Shown here piece by piece: positions 1 through 10,187 of a stretch of DNA of 64,000 bases. This stretch comes from Arbacia lixula (lineage: Eukaryota > Echinodermata > Echinoidea > Arbacioida > Arbaciidae). Positions within the stretch are counted from its first letter, which is position 1, and each line of letters opens with the position of its first letter. Below the pieces are notes generated by a model. The model had not been told where the DNA came from. It was given only the letters and a program-made list of their open reading frames with translations, and made no database searches. Where the stretch lies: the NCBI GenBank assembly GCA_963669155.1, contig OZ022587.1, positions 19,703,682 to 19,767,681 on the forward strand, given 5' to 3'. The translations under genes and the position numbers were made by a program.

Positions 1-432
1 GTATCTTTCAGGTAATCATTCCCACAGTTGTGGAATTGTTGAACTGGTTTTTAACTGGTGTCATGTTGATAACCGTTTTAAACAATGAACTCACACTCAC
101 GGTATAAGGTCTACATATTTCCTCAATATTCATAAATGTTAAAACATTATTTTATTATTTATCTTCTTACAAAAGAAGCTTATACGTGCAATTACTATAG
201 GTAAATTCGACAGTATTTCAAATAGCGCTTGAAGTGGTGTTCCTGTTACACAGAATATGCTATTACTCGAATTCCTGAATAGACTATACCCGAAATATAT
301 GGAGTAAATATGGTAACAACATATTTTTTGTCAAACCATACCTATTTGTCAAATAAACTCATAGAAATTAATGTTCACCCTCTAGCTGTGCTATGGATTC
401 ATAATTTTCTATTAGAAAGACCACAAACAGTA
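1..432. other. AT-rich sequence, no gene seen
   Basis: No open frame, splice-bounded exon, inverted repeat or simple repeat that I can support. It ends where a recognisable LINE reverse transcriptase relic begins. Confidence 0.6.
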
Positions 433-678
433 AGATTTGGCGACTTTAAAATTTGAGACCAAAGAAATTAGTATATGGGCTCCCTATGGGTTGTAATTTC
501 TCCCTACATACAAGCAAAGTTGTAAGTGACAATGAAACATGTACTATGATTCAATCTGCGGGTGACATGGTAGTAGTTGGGTCTTCTCACAGAGGGGGTA
601 AAAATGAATATGCGTCAACTGTTACGGCCCCCACGGAGTGGTGCGACGCACATGTATTTCATTTACCTAAATTCATCG
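433..678 (+). pseudogene. Rex1/CR1-like LINE reverse transcriptase relic, left half
   Basis: The translation carries degraded reverse transcriptase landmarks: a GLPMGC block in place of the usual GxPQGC before the palm, then SAGDMVVVG in place of the FADDxxxVG catalytic motif, then an EWCDAH segment like the conserved tryptophan region that follows it in non-LTR elements. The catalytic Asp pair is broken (AGD) and an upstream in-frame stop is present, so it is dead. The copy stops abruptly at the 5-bp target duplication of the BEL element at 674-678. Matching downstream RT sequence resumes after that element at 9862, so the two pieces were once contiguous. Assignment to the Rex1/CR1 group rests on motif style only. 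Confidence 0.65.
674..678. other. Target site duplication CATCG, left copy
   Basis: CATCG lies directly outside the TG end of the left LTR and is repeated exactly at 9862-9866, directly outside the CA end of the right LTR. A 5-bp duplication is usual for BEL/Pao integrases. Confidence 0.9.
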
Positions 679-2315
679 TGTAGCGTCAGCTACGTGGTAA
701 CCCTATATCATACGGGATGCACTGTTCAAACACGCTTAACACGCTAAAATGACGACACGGCATAAACAGCTTTGAAGTCCTTTCTGTTTATTAATGTCAA
801 TTGTCTCTGACTATGATCTCAGCTTGGGATCACAATCGCTAGCAATTAACACTCGTCGCAATTCCACTGTGGGTATTACTAATCGCCAACTCTGTGCGCA
901 TTACTGTGCGGTTCACTGTAGACAAAATAACAATAACAATGTGTTAAATGCTGAACTTCCTAAATACATAAATGTACTGAAGTAACTAATAACATAAACC
1001 TAAGTAAGATGATTATCGCTAATTACATGTTAAATCCTAATCTTATGTTTCCAATCATCACATACCAATGGGACATATAAATGTATACTTCATTCCAATA
1101 TCAGCAGATACTATGTTATCATAAGGCATAGCTATATTCTGTGGAATATGTGTCTGACTGCACATAAACTGCATATTTAATACAGCTCAAGCAATTAATA
1201 TAGTGGATTACACTGATGATCAACATTAACAGAGAAATAATAATCATGGACAATATATCCTGCCTAACTACTGAAGGATATCAAATCACATCACAATAAT
1301 GTGTTAGAACCCTGGGCTAATTAGCGTAATCTAACGCCCTGAATACATATTCATCACAACCTCTGTTGTTTCAGTATTAAACTTCATCAAAATACTGCTG
1401 TATTTTGACGCATACCATTACCACTACCTTAGTGTTACAATTAATCATGAACTATGCTCTAGATTTGTACAAGTATAATAAACCACTAATTGCTTTCTAT
1501 ACCGAATCTACCCAATCTTCATTATGCGTAAATGTATAACAGACTTAACATATTCTACTAATACATACTAGCGTAGCCAAATAATGTGAATAACTGTTCA
1601 ATATTCTACAACTTCATCATAAATCATGTTCGATAAAGTAATGCTTGGCTGTATAATAGCCATCTGCGGTTTGCAAGCACTTCAGCTGATGAATTGATTC
1701 ATATGAGTCCTTTAATCTGGTATTTATGTTTATCATAATGCAGAAATACATTAATGGTACAGTAAATCATGACTGCACACGGTCAAGTGTTGATATAATA
1801 ACAAGGCCGATTCTTACGGTATGAACAGTAAATAATCTACTTTGCTTCATGGTAGACGGTATCTACTTGAGTTCAACAAGTTCATGAACATTCTCACTTC
1901 CAGACGGTGTCAATATAACAGTAACTTTGATACATGTATAACAAATAGAGATAAAACAACATAAATTCTTACTCACCAACTGTTTGCAATCCTAGGGTTA
2001 TGTTCAGTTCTCAAATCTGTGCAGAACTAAATTTTCCCTTCCTTCTTCTTGCTCGGTCAGGTTTCTTCTGACCATATACTTTCAGTTTGCTTATTGCCTG
2101 CCCCTCCCAAATTTCTTCTTTCTTTGTTCATTTGGACCCAACTTAGGGCAATGACCGCTAGCCACAATCACTCCTTCACTAGCAATAGGGATTGCATAAG
2201 CATTAGTCACACACTCTGGGGTTATTCTGTACACTTTCACTTTGGGTAAGCTACCGTGGTTACCCACAGAAGTAAACAAGGTCATTTATAAGGAAAAGGC
2301 TATCTTGCCGCTACA
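679..2315 (-). repeat. 3' LTR of the BEL/Pao element
   Basis: Direct copy of 8225-9861 at a constant offset of 7546 bp. It opens TGTAGCG and closes CGCTACA, a 7-bp terminal inverted repeat. Because the element reads on the minus strand this is its 3' LTR. At 1637 bp it is long for a LTR. Small open frames inside it occur only because the LTR does; I do not call them genes. Confidence 0.95.
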
Positions 2316-2559
2316 TACCCGGCCCCAAATGAGAACTCTACAAGTTATTCATTTCATATTTAAATTTCACTTAGCGGCAATTAACTCAAACAAACTCTTT
2401 AAGACAAACATTCAAATTTCTTAACTTGATTCAGTTAACATTGATACATTATGTAAGTAATTAGAATAACATATCGAACACTTAATTTTTAATTACCTAT
2501 GATTCTTACAAATGTTGATGTACTTGCTTCAATTCATTGTTCAGGGAAGTATGGCTCAT
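2316..2559 (-). other. BEL element 3' untranslated segment with polypurine-like tract
   Basis: Between the polyprotein stop and the 3' LTR. The bases touching the LTR (2316-2331) read on the minus strand as a G-rich run, TTTGGGGCCGGGTA, a plausible though imperfect polypurine tract for plus-strand priming. No envelope or accessory frame fits in the 244 bp. Confidence 0.55.
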
Positions 2560-5500
2560 TTACTTTCCAGCTTCTAAGAAGCACAATTTTGAGATTGGCC
2601 TTCTGAAGTACTTTGGCCCTATTCTCACTTCAACTTGCCTGACCCAGCCATATTTGTCAGGGTAAGTTGTCGTGATTCTACCCAGTGGCCACTGCCCGCG
2701 AGGTGCGCTGTCGTCCGCCACTAGAACTATGTCATCGACGTCAAAGTTCCTTCGTGGTTTCGTCCATCTCTGTCTTTGCTGAAGAATTGGAAGGTACTCT
2801 TTGGTCCATCTCTTCCAAAACTGGTCAGCGAGATATTGAACTTGACGCCATTTCCTGCGGCTGTAGCTGTCGTTGGGTTGGAAGAGTCCTGGAGGTAGGG
2901 CGGGACTCCCTCTCATCAGTAAAAGATGGTTGGGTGTCAATGGCTCCTCATCTCTCGGATCTAAACTGAGATGTGTGAGTGGTCTCGCATTCAGGATGGC
3001 CTCTATCTCCGTCAGCAACGTTGTCAGTGCCTCATCCGTCAAGACCTGTTGGGTGAGGAGGCCACCTAGGATCTTCCTCACAGAACGTATGACTCTTTCC
3101 CAAACTCCACCCATATGGCTAGCCCCTGGTGGGTTAAATTCCCACTGGATCTCCTTCTGAGCCAGAAACCGTCCGACTTTCACAGAATTCAGCTCTTTAA
3201 GGCTCTTCTTTAATTCCCTATGGCCGCCTCGGAAGTTGGTTCCATTATCGCTGAAAATCTTGTCAGGGTTTCCTCTGCGATTGGTGAATCTTCGTAGGGC
3301 ATTGATGAAGGAATCTGTCTCTAGAGAATGCGCGACCTCTAGATGAACTGCTCTAGATGCTAGGCAGGTGAACACGCATCCGTATCGCTTCACTTGGGCC
3401 CGTCCTCTCTTAACCATAAATGGGCCGAAGAAGTCTACTCCGGTGTTGGTGAACGCAGGCTTATCTGGGGTGACTCTTTCTGCCGGGAGGTCAGCCATGA
3501 ATTGCTCTCCTCTGGGAGCATTTCTCTTCTTGCACAGGAAGCAGTTTCCCAACACCCTCCGTACTGCAGCACCGCCTTTCATGATCCAGAATCTCTCTCT
3601 TAGTGCTGTCCATGTCATTCCTGCACCCGAGTGACCAACCCTTTGGTGATAGTCTACTATCAGTAGTGTTGTTACATGGTGATTGGATGGGAGAATCACC
3701 GGATGTTTTGTATCATCCGAGAGTGGAGCCTTCGCTAATCTCCCTCCAACCCGCCATAACCCGTCGATCCTGATTGGGTTCAACTTGTCTAGAGGGCTGG
3801 CCCGTTGGCGCTGACCATGGGCTCCCATGGAGTCTTCACTTGGGAAGGAAACCTTCTGGACTTGCTTGAGTACTTCTCTTTCAGCTTCTTTGATCTCTTG
3901 AACTGTTAGGTCGTCTCTTGTAAGCGTTTTCCTGGATCGCGACAAGAGATATGTCTTGTACCGAAGCAGCCAAGCGACACCCCTTGTCAGACCTTTCCAG
4001 GAAGAGTAGTGCGTCATGAAGGCCGTGAGGGGGTCTGCTGAGAGTGTCGTGAATACCTTGGACTTCTTCACCTCGGGATCCGTCTCCAGGTCTCGTTCAG
4101 GCACATCTCCCCGTCTAAGCATCCCCACAGGAGTGTCTGGCCATTCAGCTTCTTCTCTCAGTAGGAAGTCTGGTCCTTGGATCCATCTTGAGAGACCATC
4201 TGATGTTACTCCACGGGAGCCTTCATCTGCAGGATTGCTGTTTGTGTCCACGTGCCGCCACTGTGATATGTCACTCGCGGCCTGGATCTTTGCGACTCTG
4301 TTTGCCACAAACGTATGGAATCTCCTGCTCTCGTTACTGATGTACAGCAGTACGGCCGTTGAATCCGTCCAATACGTCGTTGAAGTGAATGACATCTTCA
4401 ATTCGTCTCGTATCATCCTATCCATATTCACAGCAAGGACAGCTGCTGTCAGCTCCAAGCGTGGAATGGATGTGGACTTCAATGGGCATAGCCGACTCTT
4501 GCCCATGATGAATGCACAGTGCACCTTACCTTGCTCATCGACCAGGCGAAGGTAAGAAACAGCGGCATACCCCCTTTCTGAAGCGTCACTGAAGTGGTGC
4601 AGTTCACGCGACACCACTTCGCCAAATTGTGCGGGCTTCAGACATCTTGGTATAGCCATGTGTGACAGTCCTGGTAGGTCATCAAGCCACTTGGTCCAGG
4701 TTTGTAGATCTTCGTCATCTATGCGCTCGTCCCAGTCCAAGCCTCTCCGGCAGATGGACTGAAGTAACATCTTTGCTGGAAGGACAAACGGTGCTACAAA
4801 ACCCAATGGGTCGTACAGGGAGCTCACCATCGACAGGATTCCTCTTCTAGTTGGGGGCTTCTCCTTGATGCAGACCTTGAACCCGAAGTTGTCAGTCGAT
4901 ACATCCCACAGCACTCCTAATGTGCGTTCTATCGGAAGGCCATCCAGATCCAAGTCGACGACTGAGGGAGCTCTTTCTGCCTGCGGTATACTATGCAGCA
5001 CCTCGCTGTTGTTACTAATCCACTTGGTTAGTCGAAATCCTCCTTTCTTCAACAGGCTACATAGCTGCTCTACCAGTCTTGTGGCATCATCCTTTGTTGG
5101 TACTGACTTCAAGCAATCGTCCACGTAGAAATTGTCGTAGACTGTCGAGATCACCGCTTCATCGAAGTCATCTTTGTTTTGCTCGGCGGTCTTCCTCAGG
5201 GCAAAGGCTGCACAACTCGGTGAAGACGTGGCGCCAAACAAGTGAACTGTCATCCGGTATTCAGTCGGTTCTGCAGAGAGGTCACCATTCTTCCACCACA
5301 GGAAGCGTAAAGCCTGTCGGTCCTTCTCTGGAACCTTCACCTGGTGGAACATTGCTTCGACGTCTCCTACCACAGCCACTTGCTCCTCTCTGAATCTTGT
5401 CAAGACGCCTACAATACTGTTGGTATAGTCTGGGCCTTGAAGCAGCTGATCGTTCAGGGATGTTGTCCTGTATCGCGCTGCGCAGTCGAACACCACTCTC

Positions 5501-8199
5501 ACCTTGTCTGGCTTGTGAGGGTGGAATACAGGGTGGTGTGGCAGGTACCATTCTTGGTTGACTGCTCCTGTTGTCTCTGCACTTTGCTCTTGGTCCTGGG
5601 CTACTTCTTCTGCATACCCTTTCTCGATGTAATCTGCCATGGTAGCGGTGTACTTCTGCAGAAGACCATCGTCCTTCATGAGTCTGCCCTTCAAGTAGCG
5701 TAGCCTTACCTCTGCCATTCTTCGGTTGTTAGGCAGGTAAGGTGGGTAGTGTCTCCACGGAAGTCCGACTTGGTAGTGACCATCGACAAGCTTCACTGAC
5801 TCTTCCATGGTAGACCTTGCCCTTTTGTCTTCAACTGACTCACCCAACTTCTCTTCTTCTCCTTTCCCGACCTGATGATCCAGCTGCCAGAATCGATCCA
5901 GCTGCTCATGCAGGTCTACCTTATCAAGGCGAGCGAAGTTGGAGTGGTAGTCGCTGGCCTCCTTTGATCTCAACTGGCGAACTGGACCCATCACCGTCCA
6001 ACCAAGGGGTGACTTGATTGCATAGGGCTCCTTGCGGTTTCCCCTCCTCTCATCGATCACCCAAAAGGCTTCTGGTGAGTCTCCGCCAATCAGGAGTTTC
6101 ACATCCGTTCCATCTATTGATGGGAGGTCGATGTCCTGCAGGTGTTTCCACCTCCTAAGGTCCACTTCTTCCGGTATGGAAGCTTCAGAAATGGGTAGGC
6201 TTTTCACCGACCATACCTGGGGCAGGTCTATGACTTCTTCCCCATTCAGACCTTTGACTTTGAAGGCGACTTCCAGACTGTCCCTACCTTCACATCTTCC
6301 TGTGACGGTTGTAAGATTAAGTTTGCGTTTCCTCCCGAGGATGCCCAGTTCTTCCACCAGCCTCTCATCACACAGAGTGACGTCACTGCCTTCGTCCAGC
6401 AACGCCCAGGTCTCTACCTCTCTGTACCTGCCTGATATCTTAACAGGTACTACACGTAGGCATACCTTCTGTCTTGATGCTTGGCTGTGGAAGCTACCGC
6501 CATCTGCCGGTCCAGCGGTTCCTTCTCTGGGTTCGCTGTGTAGTTGCCCGGCCCCAGTGCTGCTACGTGGCTCCTGCATCCTCGGTTGGGTGTGGATAAG
6601 CACATGATGCTTTCGCACACAACCATCCTTGCCGCACATTGGTTTCGCTGTACAGCCTCTTGCTGTGTGTGAAGGCAGGAGACAGTTGAAGCATAACCTT
6701 TTTTCTTTCAAAAAGGTGAAACGATCTTTGATTACCTTTTCTTTGAAGGTGGTGCATGTGTCCAGGTGATGGGTTCTTCCACAGCAAGGGCACGTCTTCT
6801 TGTCCGCTGAAGCGTGGAAGATGGAACCTTTGTTCCCTTTGGGTTTCGTCGATGGAGGGAGCTTCTCGATCTTACCTTGACGTCCTACGTTTTTGCCAAA
6901 TACATTGCTAGCCACCTTCGCCGAGTCCTCGATGAAGTCCGTCATGTGGGCGAAGTTGGGGATGACAGCTTGCTCCATCAGGTTATGGGCTCTTCCTGCC
7001 CACTGCGACTGCAGATGCACCGGAAGGAGCTGCTGGATTTTCAGGAGCGTCTCTGTGGTGCTCATGTCTGCAGAGTACCCCATCTGCGCAGTTGTCATCT
7101 GGCACCGTCTCATGTCGCGCGCCAAGTCCCAGAGAGCTTCACTGTCACTTGGCCGAAGTGATTCTCTTTGGATCACTCTTTCCACGTGAGCTCTGGCGAC
7201 GATGTAGTTCCGGCCGAACTGGTCTTGCAGCAGCACTCTCGCGCGGGAGTAGCCGATAGCTGGGTCAAGCAAGATGCAATTTTCTATCGCTTCTCGAGCC
7301 TTCCCTGAACAAAACTGAATCAAGTAGCTTAATCTCAACCTATCATCCTGTACCCTCTGTGCTATGTTTACCTCAAAACTGTTAACAAAACTCCAGTAAT
7401 CAATCGGATTACCGGAGAATGTCGGCATGTCTGGCTTTGGCAAGCTCATTGCCATAGCCATCATGCTTGACATTGGTACATCTACAGGCACTTGTCTACT
7501 TGTTACATTCATGTCCTGCCCCCTACTGATCTGCCCAGCTCCTTGGTTATTAATCCCATCCCTGTCTACATCTACACCACGTACAGTATGTCTGACATTT
7601 GAACTATGGTTGTGGTCAATAACATGCATATCTACACTCCTAGCCTCATTCGGAGGACGGTTACCATTACCTTGACGTTGCACCGTTACCTGATCGGCGC
7701 ACCATTGCTCAGTTCTATGAGCGCTGTCTACCTTGTCCGTTGGAAGGTTGTCGGCAGGTTTTTGTGCATGGTCGTCGCTCAGCTCAAGTTCGACGTGTTC
7801 TTGCCACAACGATGCCTCGATTTCAGCATTTTCCAGTTCGTTCTCCACCTTGAGGAGTTCCAACCTCTCGCTTAGTTCAAATTGGGATTTTTTCAGTTTT
7901 TGTTCAGCGAGAAACTGCTCCCTTTTACGCTTTGCAAGTTCCTGTTTGATTCTTGCCTCTTGCAGCTTCACTGAGGATGAGCTGCTGGCCTTGGAACGCT
8001 TCGTTGTAGTCGACCTAACTTCAAGGTCGGCAGAGGCGGCAGCCTCCACCCCACGTCTAAGTCCAGCTCTCAATTCTCCCCCAGCTCCAGGTCCAAGTCC
8101 AGCTCGTGGTTCAGCTCTGGCTCCTGATCCACCTCCTGGTCCGGCTCCTGGCCCAGCTCCTGCAGCTTCGTGCATTACACCAATCTCTGCATCCGCCAT
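2560..8199 (-). CDS. BEL/Pao gag-pol polyprotein (1879 aa)
   Basis: One uninterrupted frame from ATG at 8199. In order: a Gly/Ala/Pro-rich head (residues 1-50); a charged, likely coiled-coil stretch (about 75-140); a DUF1759-type gag region (about 255-430); zinc-binding Cys/His clusters, including CX2CX4HX4C at 503-516; an aspartic protease with the LLDEGSD site (Asp602); reverse transcriptase with Asp946 and the YVDD box (1025-1028); RNase H with Asp1205, Glu1249, Asp1279 and Asp1325; an integrase zinc site (His1518, His1523, Cys1553, Cys1556) and catalytic triad Asp1589, Asp1651, Glu1701; and a C-terminal DUF5641-type domain (about 1775-1875). All catalytic residues I looked for are present and there is no stop or frameshift. 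Gag and pol are fused in one frame, as is usual in this family. No envelope domain follows. The product would make virus-like particles and copy and integrate the element. Confidence 0.95.
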   Translation of the reverse strand: MADAEIGVMHEAAGAGPGAGPGGGSGARAEPRAGLGPGAGGELRAGLRRGVEAAASADLEVRSTTTKRSKASSSSSVKLQEARIKQELAKRKREQFLAEQKLKKSQFELSERLELLKVENELENAEIEASLWQEHVELELSDDHAQKPADNLPTDKVDSAHRTEQWCADQVTVQRQGNGNRPPNEARSVDMHVIDHNHSSNVRHTVRGVDVDRDGINNQGAGQISRGQDMNVTSRQVPVDVPMSSMMAMAMSLPKPDMPTFSGNPIDYWSFVNSFEVNIAQRVQDDRLRLSYLIQFCSGKAREAIENCILLDPAIGYSRARVLLQDQFGRNYIVARAHVERVIQRESLRPSDSEALWDLARDMRRCQMTTAQMGYSADMSTTETLLKIQQLLPVHLQSQWAGRAHNLMEQAVIPNFAHMTDFIEDSAKVASNVFGKNVGRQGKIEKLPPSTKPKGNKGSIFHASADKKTCPCCGRTHHLDTCTTFKEKVIKDRFTFLKEKRLCFNCLLPSHTARGCTAKPMCGKDGCVRKHHVLIHTQPRMQEPRSSTGAGQLHSEPREGTAGPADGGSFHSQASRQKVCLRVVPVKISGRYREVETWALLDEGSDVTLCDERLVEELGILGRKRKLNLTTVTGRCEGRDSLEVAFKVKGLNGEEVIDLPQVWSVKSLPISEASIPEEVDLRRWKHLQDIDLPSIDGTDVKLLIGGDSPEAFWVIDERRGNRKEPYAIKSPLGWTVMGPVRQLRSKEASDYHSNFARLDKVDLHEQLDRFWQLDHQVGKGEEEKLGESVEDKRARSTMEESVKLVDGHYQVGLPWRHYPPYLPNNRRMAEVRLRYLKGRLMKDDGLLQKYTATMADYIEKGYAEEVAQDQEQSAETTGAVNQEWYLPHHPVFHPHKPDKVRVVFDCAARYRTTSLNDQLLQGPDYTNSIVGVLTRFREEQVAVVGDVEAMFHQVKVPEKDRQALRFLWWKNGDLSAEPTEYRMTVHLFGATSSPSCAAFALRKTAEQNKDDFDEAVISTVYDNFYVDDCLKSVPTKDDATRLVEQLCSLLKKGGFRLTKWISNNSEVLHSIPQAERAPSVVDLDLDGLPIERTLGVLWDVSTDNFGFKVCIKEKPPTRRGILSMVSSLYDPLGFVAPFVLPAKMLLQSICRRGLDWDERIDDEDLQTWTKWLDDLPGLSHMAIPRCLKPAQFGEVVSRELHHFSDASERGYAAVSYLRLVDEQGKVHCAFIMGKSRLCPLKSTSIPRLELTAAVLAVNMDRMIRDELKMSFTSTTYWTDSTAVLLYISNESRRFHTFVANRVAKIQAASDISQWRHVDTNSNPADEGSRGVTSDGLSRWIQGPDFLLREEAEWPDTPVGMLRRGDVPERDLETDPEVKKSKVFTTLSADPLTAFMTHYSSWKGLTRGVAWLLRYKTYLLSRSRKTLTRDDLTVQEIKEAEREVLKQVQKVSFPSEDSMGAHGQRQRASPLDKLNPIRIDGLWRVGGRLAKAPLSDDTKHPVILPSNHHVTTLLIVDYHQRVGHSGAGMTWTALRERFWIMKGGAAVRRVLGNCFLCKKRNAPRGEQFMADLPAERVTPDKPAFTNTGVDFFGPFMVKRGRAQVKRYGCVFTCLASRAVHLEVAHSLETDSFINALRRFTNRRGNPDKIFSDNGTNFRGGHRELKKSLKELNSVKVGRFLAQKEIQWEFNPPGASHMGGVWERVIRSVRKILGGLLTQQVLTDEALTTLLTEIEAILNARPLTHLSLDPRDEEPLTPNHLLLMRGSPALPPGLFQPNDSYSRRKWRQVQYLADQFWKRWTKEYLPILQQRQRWTKPRRNFDVDDIVLVADDSAPRGQWPLGRITTTYPDKYGWVRQVEVRIGPKYFRRPISKLCFLEAGK

Positions 8200-8224
8200 T
8201 ATGTGGATAGCAGTTGTGAACTGA
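8200..8224 (-). other. Leader between 5' LTR and gag start; primer site unclear
   Basis: Only 25 bp separate the 5' LTR from the ATG. On the minus strand the leader begins TCAGTTCACAAC and not TGG, so a standard tRNA-3'-end primer site abutting the LTR is not visible. The first TGG overlaps the start codon itself. Confidence 0.5.
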
Positions 8225-9861
8225 TGTAGCGTCAGCTACGTGGTAACCCTATATCATACGGGATGCACTGTTCAAACACGCTTAACACGCTAAAATGACG
8301 ACACGGCATAAACAGCTTTGAAGTCCTTTCTGTTTATTAATGTCAATTGTCTCTGACTATGATCTCAGCTTGGGATCACAATCGCTAGCAATTAACACTC
8401 GTCGCAATTCCACTGTGGGTATTACTAATCGCCAACTCTGTGCGCATTACTGTGCGGTTCACTGTAGACAAAATAACAATAACAATGTGTTAAATGCTGA
8501 ACTTCCTAAATACATAAATGTACTGAAGTAACTAATAACATAAACCTAAGTAAGATGATTATCGCTAATTACATGTTAAATCCTAATCTTATGTTTCCAA
8601 TCATCACATACCAATGGGACATATAAATGTATACTTCATTCCAATATCAGCAGATACTATGTTATCATAAGGCATAGCTATATTCTGTGGAATATGTGTC
8701 TGACTGCACATAAACTGCATATTTAATACAGCTCAAGCAATTAATATAGTGGATTACACTGATGATCAACATTAACAGAGAAATAATAATCATGGACAAT
8801 ATATCCTGCCTAACTACTGAAGGATATCAAATCACATCACAATAATGTGTTAGAACCCTGGGCTAATTAGCGTAATCTAACGCCCTGAATACATATTCAT
8901 CACAACCTCTGTTGTTTCAGTATTAAACTTCATCAAAATACTGCTGTATTTTGACGCATACCATTACCACTACCTTAGTGTTACAATTAATCATGAACTA
9001 TGCTCTAGATTTGTACAAGTATAATAAACCACTAATTGCTTTCTATACCGAATCTACCCAATCTTCATTATGCGTAAATGTATAACAGACTTAACATATT
9101 CTACTAATACATACTAGCGTAGCCAAATAATGTGAATAACTGTTCAATATTCTACAACTTCATCATAAATCATGTTCGATAAAGTAATGCTTGGCTGTAT
9201 AATAGCCATCTGCGGTTTGCAAGCACTTCAGCTGATGAATTGATTCATATGAGTCCTTTAATCTGGTATTTATGTTTATCATAATGCAGAAATACATTAA
9301 TGGTACAGTAAATCATGACTGCACACGGTCAAGTGTTGATATAATAACAAGGCCGATTCTTACGGTATGAACAGTAAATAATCTACTTTGCTTCATGGTA
9401 GACGGTATCTACTTGAGTTCAACAAGTTCATGAACATTCTCACTTCCAGACGGTGTCAATATAACAGTAACTTTGATACATGTATAACAAATAGAGATAA
9501 AACAACATAAATTCTTACTCACCAACTGTTTGCAATCCTAGGGTTATGTTCAGTTCTCAAATCTGTGCAGAACTAAATTTTCCCTTCCTTCTTCTTGCTC
9601 GGTCAGGTTTCTTCTGACCATATACTTTCAGTTTGCTTATTGCCTGCCCCTCCCAAATTTCTTCTTTCTTTGTTCATTTGGACCCAACTTAGGGCAATGA
9701 CCGCTAGCCACAATCACTCCTTCACTAGCAATAGGGATTGCATAAGCATTAGTCACACACTCTGGGGTTATTCTGTACACTTTCACTTTGGGTAAGCTAC
9801 CGTGGTTACCCACAGAAGTAAACAAGGTCATTTATAAGGAAAAGGCTATCTTGCCGCTACA
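8225..9861 (-). repeat. 5' LTR of the BEL/Pao element
   Basis: Copy of 679-2315. It should hold the element's promoter, reading leftward into the polyprotein. I cannot place TATA or polyadenylation sites with confidence. Confidence 0.95.
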
Positions 9862-10135
9862 CATCGAAAAGAAAAAAAGTAGTCTTCGATTTTCGAAAGA
9901 AATGAGTACACCACGAACAGCTCATATTGCATGACAAGGAGGTTGAATGGATGTATGAGTTCAAGTACCTTGGTCGGATAATTAACAGCACTCTTAACTG
10001 GAAAGAAGTGTGAAGTGAACTAATAAAAATACATAATTGAACTGTACGCTCAAGTTTCACGTATTAAATCATTGTTGCCTCTCTTATTGCTTTCTGGACC
10101 GCTCGCTACCAAGAATCTGTGCAGTTGAGTGAAGT
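9862..10135 (+). pseudogene. Rex1/CR1-like LINE reverse transcriptase relic, right half
   Basis: Starting with the second CATCG, one frame reads KVVFDFRKK just downstream, matching the KTKE(L/M)VxDFR block that follows the catalytic region in Rex1/CR1-like LINEs. About 70 bp on, another frame gives EFKYLGRIINSTLNW, the conserved FKYLG block. Stops and frameshifts interrupt it. It continues the relic cut at 678; the BEL element sits exactly between them. Confidence 0.65.
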
Positions 10136-10187
10136 GATCGGTGTTGAGGCCGGTATGGCGGTAAAATCGGGATTGAGGTGATCGTGT

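Larger units (their letters stand above)
679..9861 (-). mobile_element. Complete BEL/Pao LTR retrotransposon
   Basis: The 9183-bp element has two 1637-bp direct LTRs that run TG...CA, a single long gag-pol frame on the minus strand, and a perfect 5-bp target duplication. Its domain order (DUF1759-type gag, zinc knuckles, aspartic protease, reverse transcriptase, RNase H, integrase, DUF5641) is the BEL/Pao order. Comparing the LTRs by eye I found no difference in the stretches checked, and the short chance frames inside them are identical, so the insertion looks recent. There is no envelope gene. It landed inside an old LINE reverse transcriptase relic in the opposite orientation. An intact frame plus matched LTRs makes it a candidate for an element able to move. 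Confidence 0.95.

Noticed and set aside
2091-2285. 64-codon minus-strand frame in the LTR, repeated at 9637-9831
   Set aside because: It exists twice only because the LTR does; no domain and no start context. Kept as part of the LTR.
2316-2559. Envelope gene for the BEL element
   Set aside because: Only 244 bp lie between the polyprotein stop and the 3' LTR, with no room for one.
6032-6607. Frames of 100-190 codons on the plus strand across 2685-8224
   Set aside because: They lie opposite the BEL polyprotein and follow its codon structure in antisense; none has a recognisable domain.
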